Assembly (NCBI GenBank): GCA_947034885.2
Contig: OX344749.2
Coordinates: 14,709,501 to 14,773,500 of the forward strand
Length of the DNA: 64,000 nucleotides
From: Thuidium tamariscinum
Taxonomy: Eukaryota > Streptophyta > Bryopsida > Hypnales > Thuidiaceae
Direction of reading: 5' to 3'
Within the stretch, counting starts at the first letter, position 1; each line of letters starts with the position of its first letter. The notes under the pieces are model-generated. The model saw only the letters and a program-made list of their open reading frames with translations, was not told the origin of the DNA and did not search any database. The translations under genes and the position numbers were made by a program. Shown here in pieces: positions 1 to 14,800 of this stretch.

Positions 1-3000
1 GTTCCATTTAGGTCTATTTTGATCAAGCTTGTTATGTTTAGGCTTGTTTTAGTTAGGCCCATTTAGAGTTGTTGATTTTATTTTTTCTTAATCAAGAGAC
101 AGAGATTGTGATAAAGAAGTTGATTTCCTTTCGAATTGAAGGTTTTGGATTTTTTAATTGAAGGTTTTGGATTTTGGATTTTTGGTGTCATGGTGTGGAA
201 AGATGCAAAGTATGATTTGGCTTACTCTATGATTTTCTGTACGTGGTCTTTGCAAATAGATGTGAATGAGATCCTACGTAGAGCACCGCTAGGAGACTTG
301 ACCATATAGTAGTTGTAGGACTTGCAATCAAAGTTGTAGAAGGGCTCGAGTGCCAAGGAGGTCAATGTTGCAACATGATCAAAATTAGAGGCAAATCCAA
401 TACTATTGATCACACCATCATTGTGTCCGAATTGAAGCTACACTTTGTTTAGGTTCTAGGCCGGGTATGTGCTGATCCCTAACCTCTCTTCATTTTTCTG
501 TCAATTATATAGGTTTTGTAAGACTTTTGCTTATCTACATTACTCTCCTAAAAGCGCATTGGTTAACTTCAAGCTTATAATAGGTCTTGTGAACTCTAAG
601 TTTTGAGCATTTGAACACTAAGATTTTTGTGTTTTTCAACACACTTTTTGTTTAACAATATACTTTGGTTATCATCTATCATGTACACATTCAACTCCTA
701 CTTTGTAGTTTGTATGGCACTTTGTAAATGTCTTGGACTTCACAAATGTTATAGGACTTTACAAAAATTTTGCATACAAGGAAAAAAATGTGAGTGTCAT
801 GGACAAAAAAATAGTAGAATTTTTTTTTGAAGGAACATAGCATATGATATATTTGTGACAATTGGATATTACAAATAATGCATGCTTCCTTTTTGATTAA
901 TCAAATTTGAAAATTACATAATGATAGGGTACGAATAATAATAATAATCCCCCCGTCCATTTATTACCGGTTGTTTGCACCTATATCCTTATTTTTATAA
1001 GGAAAGACCCCCGAGTATTTTTTTTAAAATTAAATATATCAGCTTAATTATGTCAACAATTTTATACTTTTAAAATAGATTCACAATTAATATGACAAAG
1101 CAAAAAGGAAGAATTACATTATATTTAAATTAAGTTACAGTTTTATTTAAATTTAAATTTGATGCATATTAATGTTTTAGAACAATATTCTCATAATAAA
1201 TCCAAAAAAATTATAATCTAAATTTGTTACAAGATTAGCAGTTAATGTTACAATATGAGTTTATCCATTCAAGATTTAACATTAACATCTACAAGACATA
1301 CCAAATAAAAGAAAAAAACATTTTATTCTTGAATAAAATCAAACTATTGGCAATCTCGCACACTAATTAAATGAAATTTTTTCCTTAAAAAAAAACTCCA
1401 CCAAAGTCAAAGAATGAAAATGAACAAATTCAAAGGGTCTACTATTTGTGGCTTAGAGATTCAACTATACAATGTTTAAAAAGAGGGAAAATATTTGCAC
1501 CATAATTTGAGAGATAGCTTATAGCTTGGAATTGCTTTCGATGATATTTTTCATGCATTGACAAAGAAAAATTGTATTTACAAATATAGGCTCTAATTGA
1601 TCCCTATAATATATTAGCACCACAATTTTCAAAGACCACAATCAAAGTGTCATACAAGTTTCCTTAACTATTTAGAGGAGTCATTTCATTTTTATTTTCA
1701 TCAAATTTGAAACACTTGATAAGTTGACTTAAATTTTCAAGAGTAAGTAATGAGAGTTAAGGAAATTGCATGGGTATTCATTAGCCCTTTTTTTAGTTTT
1801 TGAAAATGTGCTAGGATGGCAAATCATTAAAAATTTGGTGAGGTAATGTATTACTATATCCATCTATTTTTGGACAAAATTATACTTTGTAATCATATTT
1901 GTACACTTTTTCATTCAAATTTGGCAATTTCATTGACAATTGTAATAGAAATGGAAAACTTCTTGTGAAAAAAGACTACTTTTATCAAACAAATAGTTAA
2001 CATTTATTTGAAATGGTGCAATCTAGCATCAAGGTGCCAAACAAAGGATAGTGCTTATTTACAAGGATTCCCACTTTTCTTTTTTAAACTGACTACTTAG
2101 AAGCAACTGAAGATTTTAGAGCTTTGATGCTTTTGGTATCTAGATTTGTTTGATTTCATTTTCAAAAAACAGTGTTATATAATCCTTCTTTGTTGCATTT
2201 TTAAACTTTTGTACATAAAACAAGATAAATTCATAAATCGTCATCTAAAATATTTTGACAATTTTTTCCCTTTTATATTGATTTGAACATTTATAAAAAT
2301 CATTATCGTTTTTGAATTGAAGAAAAATAATGACATAAACCTTAAACAAATATTGATGGAATATTAGAAGGTAAAATTCAAATTCCTCATCAATAAGGGC
2401 ATCTAAATAAATTTGAAGATAAAAATGGAAATTAAAAATTTAAGTTGTTCTTAAAAATTGATGAATTTCACCATATAAAAATTAATAGATTTAAAAAAAC
2501 AAACTCATTGGATATGAATGTTTCCTACTAAAAAATTTTACCATTGCTTATTGGAGACAAAAAGAAATATTGATAGTAGAATTTTTGAATTTTCAATAAA
2601 TATGTGCCTCAAATAATTCTTTATCAATTCCATTATTGTATATTAAAAATAATAATAAAATTGCATTTGAATACAAAATAGACACAAAAATTATAGTATG
2701 AAATAGATTTGTGTTAGTTATGTGTTATTTTTGATGCAATTGTGCTAATCTCTGGGCAAAATTAGGATAAATCTATTTTTAATCATGATTTTATTTATTT
2801 ATTTATTTTTGCTAGTGAGTATATGAAATGACATACAAGAAGCACTAGTTGTTGCTTCACTTATATGGCAATTCAATTGCTTAAGTCATGTCATTAAAAA
2901 AAACTCAATTTTTTTTAAAAATTAAAAATTATTAAAAAGAAAAAAGAAAAAAGAAATAAAACACCTATAATAAAGGTTTATCAATTTTAAAAAAACTAGA

Positions 3001-5860
3001 ATTTCACTTTAAGAAATGCATGATTCTAAATTTTTTTTCTTTTATTTATCTTCACAAGTAAAGCTTGATTTAATACAAAATCATTTATTGACCACAAGTA
3101 TATTTACAACAAATTTCTACATTGTAATTGACAAATTACAATTATAAAAATCTAGATTGAACATTTTTATAATTCAATTGATGATTAGAAAATTGCATCC
3201 ATAATCTCAAGTTTTTATTGTCTCAATGATGAGGACACATATGCTAAAGTGCATGAGCAATGGAGAATTTAGGCTATTTCTTGAAGTGAATTGACAAGAA
3301 TTCTCTTTGGACTTCCATTTTTGTATGACTATATATTGAAATTTGTTTCTTCAAAACTTGCAATGTCCCAAGTCTTTAGCCTATTGTTGTATGTCATTAT
3401 AAATAATATCAATTATTATTAGAGCTCTAATATATTAGTCAATTCTAAATCTTGAAATACTATTATTTTGAATTCCTTATAGATTTTTAAACCCATAAAT
3501 TTAGACTTCTAAAAATCAAAATTCAAAAAGATTTCAAGAGTAAAGTCTCTCTATATATGCGCAAATTATTTATATTTAAATTAGAAATTTTAATTTCAAT
3601 TTTGTATACTCTTCACTATTGTCTTTTCAAACAATTATGGACTTATTGATTTTATAAGTATTGCATCTTCAATTATTGTTTGTTCACAATGTAATTTGGC
3701 ATTTGATATTGCATGCTATTAGGAATTGTATTTATAAAATATTTGTTCAATTTTATTGGTTTGTTAGGTATCAAGTCTTTTCATTTATTATATTATAAAT
3801 TTATAATCTTTACTTCTATAGGATGTTGAAAACATCTTGCCTTTTGGCGTAGAATGTGTGTTCATGGATATAAAAGTGTATATAAAGTTGTGATGAAGCC
3901 TCAATTGACAAAAAATTGAACATGAAGTTATGAAGTTTTAATGAGATTGTAATACATAAGGTATTACAACATTATTGTGTAATTTTTATAAACAAAATTT
4001 ATATGCCCACAACATGCAAAAATGACTCAAATTCATATATAATCTTACTTTATCATGGCACAAAAAAGTCCACATACATTGAGGTGCATAGGCATGTGAG
4101 GCATGTCGATGGCAATGCTTTTCTGTTTAAGCAATAAATACTACTTGAAAATTTAGAAGATTGTTCATACAACATGGGTTTGAAAATGCTTTAGAATGGT
4201 TCATGCAAGTAGAGTGGCATAAGCCTACATAAGCTGTATTGATTGAGTGTAGAAATAGTGACCCTATGGCACTTGGAGGTGACTTTTATTTCCTTTGACT
4301 AGTGCTTTGTTAATTAGAGAAGGATATTTGTTCCTTTTAGGATATGAGAGCAATGAATGAGTTTAGATATGGAAGCATTTTGTAGATTATAAAATATACA
4401 ATGGATTTATGCTATGCAAGTTTTTCTTGGAAGTACCACAACCTTGACATGTGTATGTGATTGAATCTTGAACTTGAAAACCAACTTATAGTTTCATAAT
4501 TGGCTCAAAATTACATTACAAAATTATAGTCTCAAAGTATCTATATTTTTCTCAAATTGAAAAACTTGCAATTTTCCATTATGCACAATTTTAGGATTTT
4601 TGTAGATATCCAATTCAATTGTTTATCTTATCAAGTTTGGGTTTCCTAACATTTCTAGGAGACCACTAGATAACTTCTAAGTTCTTTTTAGGAATTATAA
4701 GTCTTCTTTAGGATATTAATACTGTACGTCTAGGTCTGATTTGGCAACTCGTTGTTGAAATAATTTAATTTTCACATTTCCACAATTTGGCAACCTCTTT
4801 TGATATTCATGGTTTTCTCTTATTTTAGAAATAGTTGAAATCTTCTCAAATATTTCCTTTTAAATTTTCTTAAATCATCTCTTTTAAATTTTTTTAGATT
4901 CTCAAAAATAATTTCAGATACAATCCAAAATTTGCCTAGTTATTTTCAAAATTAACCTACACATACAATATCATTGCATAACCTCTACTTCTTCTACAAT
5001 GTGATTTGAGCTACCTCCACATTTGGTCACATTTTTTGCTACACTTTTGAATTCAATTTTTGATAATCTTGTAAGAAGATTTAATGTATTGTCATGTATC
5101 TTCACTATCTTGATAGTATGGAATACCAAATTAATCAATTAAAATGTTGAAAATAAAGATAACTACATCCCTTCATTGAATCCTTCTAATAATTTTAAAA
5201 TTTACTTATCAACTAATTATGTTTCTTAATAATTTATGGAGAATTACAATTATAATTAAATATAAAAATAAACTTATTAAGTTATTATCAAAGTACAATT
5301 GACATAAATACACTATAATTAATTTTCATTTATCCTATAAAATAGTAGTATGGTACTTTCAATTTCGAATTAACATAATTTTTTATTTGATAATTATATC
5401 ATAATTTTTTTGATTTAATTATTTTAATATTCAAAAATATTATTTTTTATAAAATACATAGCCTTTAAAGTTTTGTATTAATATCAATTTATATCAATTA
5501 AGGTACTTATTATATTATTATAAATAAAAATAATTTTTATCAATATACAATTAATTGAAAAATCCATGAAAAGAGGGTGTGTATCATTGACAAGCAATCA
5601 CTATGATGTTTTAGACCATAGACAGGTTAATATCAATTTTTAGCTTATAGAATTTTCATATTAATAAATGTATCAAATACTTGTTACTGTTGGTTTGATG
5701 TATATTACGATTATAAAAATTGTGTATTTAAAATAATCTTGATAGTCTCATTACATATATTAGAATTTATTGAATTAAAATAATAGAATGTTGTATTCAT
5801 TTGAATAATCCAATTCCAAATTCAATTTTAATGAAATGAAAGTAGTTTTGTCATATATAG
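1..5860. other. AT-rich region without a recognisable gene
   Basis: I see no supported coding exon here. Open frames are short and AT-driven, without family motifs or consistent splice sites. A short AAT run lies near 936-948. The last part should contain the promoter and possibly the first exon of the aspartic protease gene, because that gene's first recognised exon has no in-frame ATG upstream of its signal-like segment. Confidence 0.6.
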
Positions 5861-8800
5861 AAACGTCAATTTTTATTGACAACATCAAGACATTTAAATC
5901 AAAAAATCAATAATAAAAAATGTTATATCCTATGTTTTATAGTAGTTTTTGTAGTTTTTATTTTCTCTATTGAAGCCTATTATCATGTTACATTCAAAGA
6001 TCAAATTGAACAAGTTATTATATATCAACTCTATTCAACAACTTTTCCTCACTACAAGTTTGGAAAAAATCCACCAATGATACATAACATTTCAAAACTT
6101 GAACAACACAATAAAATTCGAGAAATGAAATCTATAACAAGATCTGAGAAGTACTACCCAATAAGATTGGGCGGTGGATTTACACATTTTACTTTGTTAG
6201 TTTCAATACAAAATGTATAGTTATTGCTTTAGAGAATCAAACATATTTATATAAAAAATTGGAAACCTATGAAAATGATGTTCTATGTATAACATCAAAA
6301 AATTATTAGTGATTATTCTACTAACAAAATGTTATCTTTCTAATGATACCATATATTTGTTTTTACAAGATTCATAAAAATTTTAAGGTCTTTTTGAATG
6401 TTGTAGTGCCATTGGATATTATATAAAGGTGGCAATTGGTCAAGCAAAGACAATATATAATTTTTACATTGACAGTGGAAGTGAATTAATATGGCTTTTT
6501 TGCAATTGGCCTCAAGATATAAATAACCTTCAACTAAAGGTAGAACTATTTTATATTCCATATCTAAATTTTCTTTTAAATTTGTAGGATTCAATTTGGT
6601 CAATTTTGTCTTCCTACTCCTTTTGTTTGAAAATATATACAATTTTGAGAGAGTTTTTTATTTTCAAAATTTTCAAATAAAAAAACTTCATTTGATTTAA
6701 ATTCCAAGACAATTTTTTGGGGGTGGGTGGGGGTAAAGAAGCATTAATCATCTTTCATAAAAGAATTTCTCCAAGATCTACATTTTTTGCCTGTGAAGTT
6801 AAAATGTTGTAAACATTCAAATTTGTTATAATTTAAAAATTTGAACATCAAGATTTTCCTCAATTAATTCCATGTGTACTAGGCAAAATAGTCTTTACGT
6901 TTGTATACTTGAAATAAAAAATTTCAAGCACATCTACTTGTTAAATAATATCAAAGTGGCATAATTCATTAAAAACTTTTACTGACAAAAACTCATTAGG
7001 CCTTGAAGGATTAGTGAAACTATTTTGATATTTGAATGGTAAAGAATGATTCAATCATTTTTATATGAAATACACAAATGAAAAATTAATAATATTGACA
7101 TTCACAAATAAATAATTAAATAATCTCCACATTTTTATATACAAATTTTAATTTGAAAATTAAGAAAATCATAAGATATATAAGTTGTAGTTGCCTTTCC
7201 AAATAAAGCAATGATTTGTAAAAATAGATAGATGTGCAAATTAGCATTTTAAAACTACTGAGGAAATTCAAAAATTCAAAGAATTGCTAAGTTACTGGTG
7301 AGAGTTTGAACCCAAATTAACTTACACAATATTCCGTATACAATCATTTTTATCTTCCTCTTTAAAATGATTTAAAAATTTTAAGCATAAAATAAAATTT
7401 CAATAAAGCCTTCAATGTGGCTTAAGCCTCAAATTTTTATGAAGCATAACATTATTCAAATTACATATTACACTTTCAAAAATCACAATAATTTTTCTTT
7501 TCTACCAAAACGTTTGAAAAAATCAACATCTATAGAATGACATTTTCTTACATATGAAAACTATAATTTTTTTAATAATTAATTATGTATAGGATAAAAA
7601 TTTAATTTATCTTTGTAGTAACAATTTGACTAGAAATAATTGCCAAGAACATTTTTGGGTATAAGAAACAAAATCACAAGTGCAATATTTTTGCACTGAA
7701 AAATTTATTGATAGAAATCACATAGTTTTATATAACAAAGTATAAGATCATAACTTAGATATAAATCAAAAGGTTTAATTTATCTTAGAAATGATATTTG
7801 ATCATACAATAATGAAACTAATTGTCTAAGATTAATTCTTATAATCCTAAGACCATTGTTTTGTCAAAAAACACTTTGAATTGTCATTTCCAATGTGAAA
7901 AGCAAAATTTTTGATAGAAACATCCAACTAAGGATATTCTTTAAGGCTAACATGAGAATGTTTAGAAGAAATTCAAAAAACTTTGATTATATAAATTTCA
8001 AGATAAAAGCATTTAAAGTGGAAAAATAACAATTCTTGCTCCAACATTATAAAGTCTTGAAACTTCTTAATTAAAGTTGAAGACTTGAATTGAGAATTCA
8101 AGGAAAAAAAATACTTGAGTTTTATTCTTTACATAACTAGTAAGTTGAAGTAGGTATGAGATAGAAGGAAAAACTAAATGGATAAAGCTTCAAGTTAGTA
8201 TTGAACACACTAATCTCAATAGTGAGATTCTTTCAATATGCTAAGAGAACAACAAGGAACTTCTTACATTGAAAAACTATAAAAATTGAATTAAGAATGG
8301 ACCCAATATATCATTTTCTCAATAATTTGTTAAAATTGCTTACAAAAAAAGATGCTTCATACCTTTCACATTATTTATCTAAATACATTGAATGGCAAGT
8401 CTTTCAAAATGGAAAATATGTAATCTATAAGAAATATATTTTTAAAAAAAAATTATAATCTTTGTTGTTGTTGTAACTGTACCCCTTTATATGAATTTGG
8501 TTTGGATTGTATACTCAATGATTCTTACTCCCTCACACCAAATAAAATGAAAATACATATTCTAGAAATGTAATGAATTTTTAGTCTATTTTGGAAAAAA
8601 ATCAAAAGATTATGCCCAAATTTGAAATCATAGGAATTTACTTGAACCTTCAAGAGTACTTCGAAGGGGATTCTTTGGACTTTAGGGATTAGTGAGGTAT
8701 AAGTTTTCAAACTACAAAGGCCATAGAAAGTTATCACTTTTTACCTATTTTTATCTATTTTGCATGGATAGAAATTTTGTATTTATTCTTTATAAAAATC

Positions 8801-11800
8801 ATATAAAATAGCCATGAAATACAGAAGGAAAGGGAAGGCCTGCAATTCTAAGTTAATTTTTGCACTCTTAGATGTACACTTTTTTTTTCTTCTGAAAAAT
8901 AGTTGAAATAAGTTGAAATATTTCAAAATAAAAAATAATTCAACCATTGCCCTTACATATTGTGATCCAAACTTACACCATTCCTTTTTTTTTTCTTACA
9001 AATAAACAATATGAAACCTAATGTTAATAATGATACTAATCAATAGTAAAACTAACACTCACTTTTTACACAAACTGCAATCAAGCATACTAATTTCAAA
9101 AAATCAAAACTCCATTTTTAGTAAAAAAATTCATTTGATTTTTATAGAAGTTCATTGAAAAACATTCAATTGGAAATGAATATAAATTTTTTTGATTGTA
9201 GAGATATGTAGAAAACATCCATATTCACGCTTTCCTTCAACAAGCATCCAATGGTGCTAGTATGTGGACATGAGGGTGTGAGTATGTGAGCCTTGAGCGA
9301 ATATATATATATATATATATATATATCATGCAACCATCAAAGGTGTTTATAACATAAACCCTTATAATATAGATACTTATAGCATATATACACTGTAATT
9401 AACATAGAAGGAGACTATAATATAGACACTTATATCATAGGTGTATAATTTTCTAGGCTTATAAGCTCACACTTTTAAGCTCACATAATAGCAACCTTCA
9501 ACAAGCATCCCCCCAAAAGTTTCACAATTCCGTCTATAGAGATTTGAATGTTGGAATGATAGTGCCCTAATTTTGAAAAATAGGTATATTTTTTATTGTT
9601 ATTAGATTTTGGCATGTTAATTGTACCATCATGCTCAAATGTTTATAAATTATTTGCAATGTGAGGGTCAGATGGTAAAATTTAGTTAAAATGTAAAGAT
9701 TTCCATTTTACAAAGACATATCACATTGAACTCTTTTTAGATTATATTTTTTTCACTTAACCCCTAAAGCTCTAAACTGCGTTTTTTGGTAATATAGAAA
9801 TTTTGAGTAGCTGACTACAAATGGAGTTTTTATTTTTTTTCTTTGAATTTTTTACGGAACATGTGTTTGAGGAGTAGCTTCAAGGCCCAAAAAATTTCAT
9901 AACTTTTGACTACACAGTTTAAAAGTTTCCGCATGATATATAGTTTCCTTTGAATTGTAGGCAGCTTGGGCAACAAAAAAAACTTCTTTAAAAATTATTT
10001 TTTCAAGAAAAAAAAATTTGAAATAGGTTTATTAGATTTTTATCTATGTGGAAAGATTTGAATCATTCCATTTTGATAAATGAGTCAAAAGTTATAAGGA
10101 ATCTTAGTTTGTCGTAGTTTGTGGGTAGTTATAGAATTTCTACTCTACAAAATAGTTTGAAATTATTTATTTAATTCAATATTTAATATTTTTGAAAAAA
10201 AAACTAAAACATTGGGTGAAGATTGTTTATTACAGTATTTTAACCATTGGAATTGACATTTTTCATTTTATAAATAAATTGTTCACAAATTAGAATTTTC
10301 AAGCATTTTCTACTTCTTTCTACTTACTATTTTTTTCCTATATGTTGTACAATTCCAAATGATTTGGAATTATTTGACCATATATCCAACTTGAATTATA
10401 AAATTAATTCAAACAATAGCCATCATTTTGAGTATTTTTTCATACAAATGTGACCTTGTGAAGTCCAGTTGCCCGGGGTTCTTGCAGGGATAAAAAAAAG
10501 GATTTTTGCTAGTTCAAATGTTAATATCTTGCAATCTACAAGGTGAAAGTTTCTGAAATTTTTTCCACATCTTTTCAAACCACCTAACTACAAGATCCTA
10601 TAGTTAAATATGTCAAAAAATGTTTTTTTTCAAAAAAAGTTGCACTTGTACTAGAAATTGTAGTTTTGTAGCGATTTTGGTGGAAACATAGTCAAAAACC
10701 TTTAGGGTTTAATTGGGTGACTTTTGATATGGAAGATGTGCATATGGATGTTTCTTGCATATGCATGCAAATGAATTCAAAAAATTTACCAACAATTCTT
10801 TTCAATAAAATATCATGTAAAAGCATGAAAAGTCACTCTAAAAATTCACCAAAAAACTGAACTTTTACTTTTCATGAAACTAAAATTTGGTATGTTTGAT
10901 TGAAATTTTATAAGAATTGAGTATAAATTATGCAAGATGAAAAATTCCAATTTGTTTCTACACTACGCAAATAAATTTGAATGGTATATTAGGAAGTTTG
11001 TAAGATTGTTAACTGATGCTATACAAGCCTTGACAATGCCTTGAAAGATTAAAGAAATTTTACTAAAATTTCTACTTTTTTTTCAATACAGAAATTTAGG
11101 AAGAATCATTGCCATTTCATATTTCAAAATATATTCAATTTTAAAATAGGAATAAAAAAGAAAAATTTATCTTTTGTAATCAATTACTACAACTTCTAAT
11201 ATCATTTTCTATTGATTAAAGAAACGAAAGATGTGATTTTTGTTTTTTTATCATTGGATAATTTCTATATTTCCTTTGAGCATTGTATAGAAAGATTTTG
11301 CAAAAAAGTTTTGTGCCATTTTTTGTCCTAGAGGCTTAGACCTTCATGAGGGATGATATTTTGGATACAACTTTTGCAATATATTAGTACTTGCACAAGT
11401 TCACTACAAGATAAATGGGTGTTTCAAGTAAGTTTTGAAGTATAGTTTTATATAGAACATCATAAATAATGACCTTTTAGGAGGTTTATAGTAAAATTTA
11501 TCTATATCTATATGATCTATCTATTTATCTTAAATTTTTACTAAAACTCTCCTTACAAGTCATTACTTATAATCTTATTTCATCAAATAAAGACTTTAAG
11601 AAAAAATGTAATATTGAATGAAATTTTAAGGTAATATTGAATTCTTACAAAAGTCTAATGAAAAACTATATACACTTAAGGTAATACATTGATTATGATG
11701 ATGCGTAAATAAATAATATATAAAAAATATATATTACATATAATTTTAATATATTCTACATTTTTTTAATATGGTTTATCATTGTATACTATTTGATATA

Positions 11801-14800
11801 ATAATGAATATTGATTCAAAAAATTTTAATTTGAAAATTTTAAATAGAGTATGTCTTGCAATGATATTAATTTTATTGCTTTTAGATAATGTAAAATAAT
11901 AACTTGAAAATATCAGGGACCTAATGGACTTTATAATCCACATGATGGGGCTAAATTAATAAAAGAAGATTCTTCTATATGTGATCAATACAACATTCCT
12001 AAAGAAATGGATTCTTCTGGACTTTGCCAATTGAAGATTAAATATGAAGATGATTTTTGTATCTTAAACATTATGGTTCAAGAAGAAGTTGAATTATACA
12101 ACCAATTTGGCAAAAAGATATCACAAGAAATCAATCTTGGGTACAATGACAAACTAAGTAGTCAATAATTGCAAATTTTATGAGGTATAAGTTGAGGTTG
12201 AGTATTTTTTTGTCTCTCTATTTTTTAAATTGAATTTGTGTATTTTTGTTATTTTTGCTTTATTAAACTTTGAAGTTGAATCCTTAATATAATTTTGAAT
12301 TTAAATCTCAAATGTGCTACATTTGTAGATTTTATGCTTCGATCTTTATAACAAATTATATTATTCTATTTACAAAAATAAAATCAAAACCACAGTCAAT
12401 CATTTTAATTTTTCTTTTCAATCATTATTGCTATTTTGGTTTCATGTATAAAATGACTTTCAATAACTTCTAATCTTGTATTGTTAAAATTAAGCATATC
12501 TAAGTAATAGATAATTTAATGTTTCCTCAAATGTTCAAAACCTTGTAATAAATTTTTTAGTTTTTTTAAGGATTTTAGACAAATTGGTCTTAGAGATTTT
12601 GGTTTTATATTTACTTATAAATTTATTTGAGAGAAATATTAGGAATGAATTGAAATGAGTACTTGAATGACAATAATTTTTTAGGGAGTCTTAAGAAACC
12701 TATATTTGCTTCATTTAATAAAGAGTATTCCTTGATGAAAATGGTTAAACTATAGATCATTGTTTGGATAAATTATGAATAAAAGTAAAAGATAAGCATC
12801 AATAAAAAAATATTTTCTTTTGCAATTTAATACTAATTTTAGATATTGATAAGCAAATAGCCATTAGAGGGGATTTGGTACAATCTTTTCTTTTGTATTG
12901 ATTTTTTGATTGATATATTATTATGTTATTCATTTGTACTTTTCAAAAATCTCATTGTAATATATATTGTAACCCTTCATTGCCTAAGTCCCCAATATGC
13001 TAAAAACATCCTTGCTTTCAAGCCTTATAAGTCTAAATGTTACTAAAGTATAAAAATCTCATTCTATAACCTTGTAGTGTGCATGTTGTAGATGTCATGG
13101 ATCAAATTTGGAGTCACCTAGCTACATAGACTCTGAGATTGTAATGTTTTAGTGTTGAAAAAAGATGCTAAAATTTTCCTAAAATCACATTTGGAGGTGA
13201 AATTTGATTTCTACACCTACTTAAATGAACAAACTTTAAACTAAAAAGTGCTTCAAAATCAACATACAAACAAATTGGTGAAAAAAAATGTCATTCAATT
13301 GACTCATTGTGTCTACACAATTATAGCTTTGAAATGTCAAAAAAATAGCAAAAAAGGTTGCAAATAACACATCTATGACTAAATCTCCTTCTACTAAAAT
13401 GTTTTTCAGTCACCTACAAAGTCTTGAATTGGATTGATATGAAACTAAAACACACAAATTAGATTTCTAAATGCAACTTTTCTAAAAAGTTTTATTAGAA
13501 ATGGACACCATATGAAGAAGAAACAAGCCACTGAAGTTTACTCTAATCCAAAAATGTCTAGTTTTTGAACTTTAAATTGCTCCCAAACACTTAAACAACT
13601 TTGATTGCCATGAAAATTTGACCACAATAACTAAACTTCTAGACAAAGATAATCCAAAATAAGTTATTAACAAACATTGGATGAAGGAGATACAAGCCCC
13701 CAAAGTTGCAACCATCAATTGTAGTTCAATGAACTAAAATTGAATTTGTGAACTTCAAATGGTTTTCAAATAATCAAAATGTTATAATTTTTGAATTGGC
13801 ATGCTAGACTATATGAGAGGACACTTTTTGTCTTAGACAATGAAGGATTGAGATACAAAAATTTCAGAAAAGTAAGTCTACTAGCAAAAAAATTTTTTTG
13901 TGAAAGAATAAAAAAAATTGGTTATATCCTAAAAAGACTTGTAGAAATAGATACACAAGTAGCCAATAGAGGATATTTGGTTTTTTGAGAAGACCCTTTA
14001 ATCTCAAAAGAGTAGGGCCTATGACCATATTTTCAAATTTTAGTGGTTTTTTGGTCTGTTTCTACCTTATATATAAAATTTATTTTAAATCAAATATAAA
14101 ATATTCTTTAGAATTTGAAAATTTCTCTCATAAGCATACATTATAGCATTTATCATCATTGTGCACATTTATTTAACATATCATCCTACAATCAAAAATT
14201 CAATATTTTGTGGTTACATAAATATTACCTAATGTTTGAATGGTAACAAAATATTGAGTTCTTTGAATTATTCAAAATTTCAAATTGGAGTAGAAATTAG
14301 ACTTGCTAAACTTCTTTTCATTTGTCAGTCTCAAATCAAAAAATTCCTTTTCGTAGATAAAATTTAGATCAAGAGAAAGGAAAAGAAGTTGTCATAATGT
14401 ACTACAATTGATGGGTTTGGTGATCCTTAGAGTTGTCATTGTTGCACATAAGGAAGTCTATAAAATTCACAATGAAAATGAGTCTAAGCAACTCTTCACC
14501 TTCTTCAAAAAAAATTTGATGAAGGAATTTTTTTCTGTTGTGAAGGCCTTCTAAAATTCATGTACAGATTATCCAATGCCCTCTTCAATGTTTTAGGGTT
14601 AATTTAATAATCCAATCTATTTAGAAAAGGCCAAGGCACCTATACAAAATAGTAAGAATAGAGTGCTTAACAATTAGGTTGCCATACATCAAGAAAGTTA
14701 ATTTACAATCCATCAAAGTCAATAAATATTTCTTAAAATACATTACTCATTTGTAAATATGGAGATTCATAAGTCCTTATTAAATAAATATCTAATTTAA

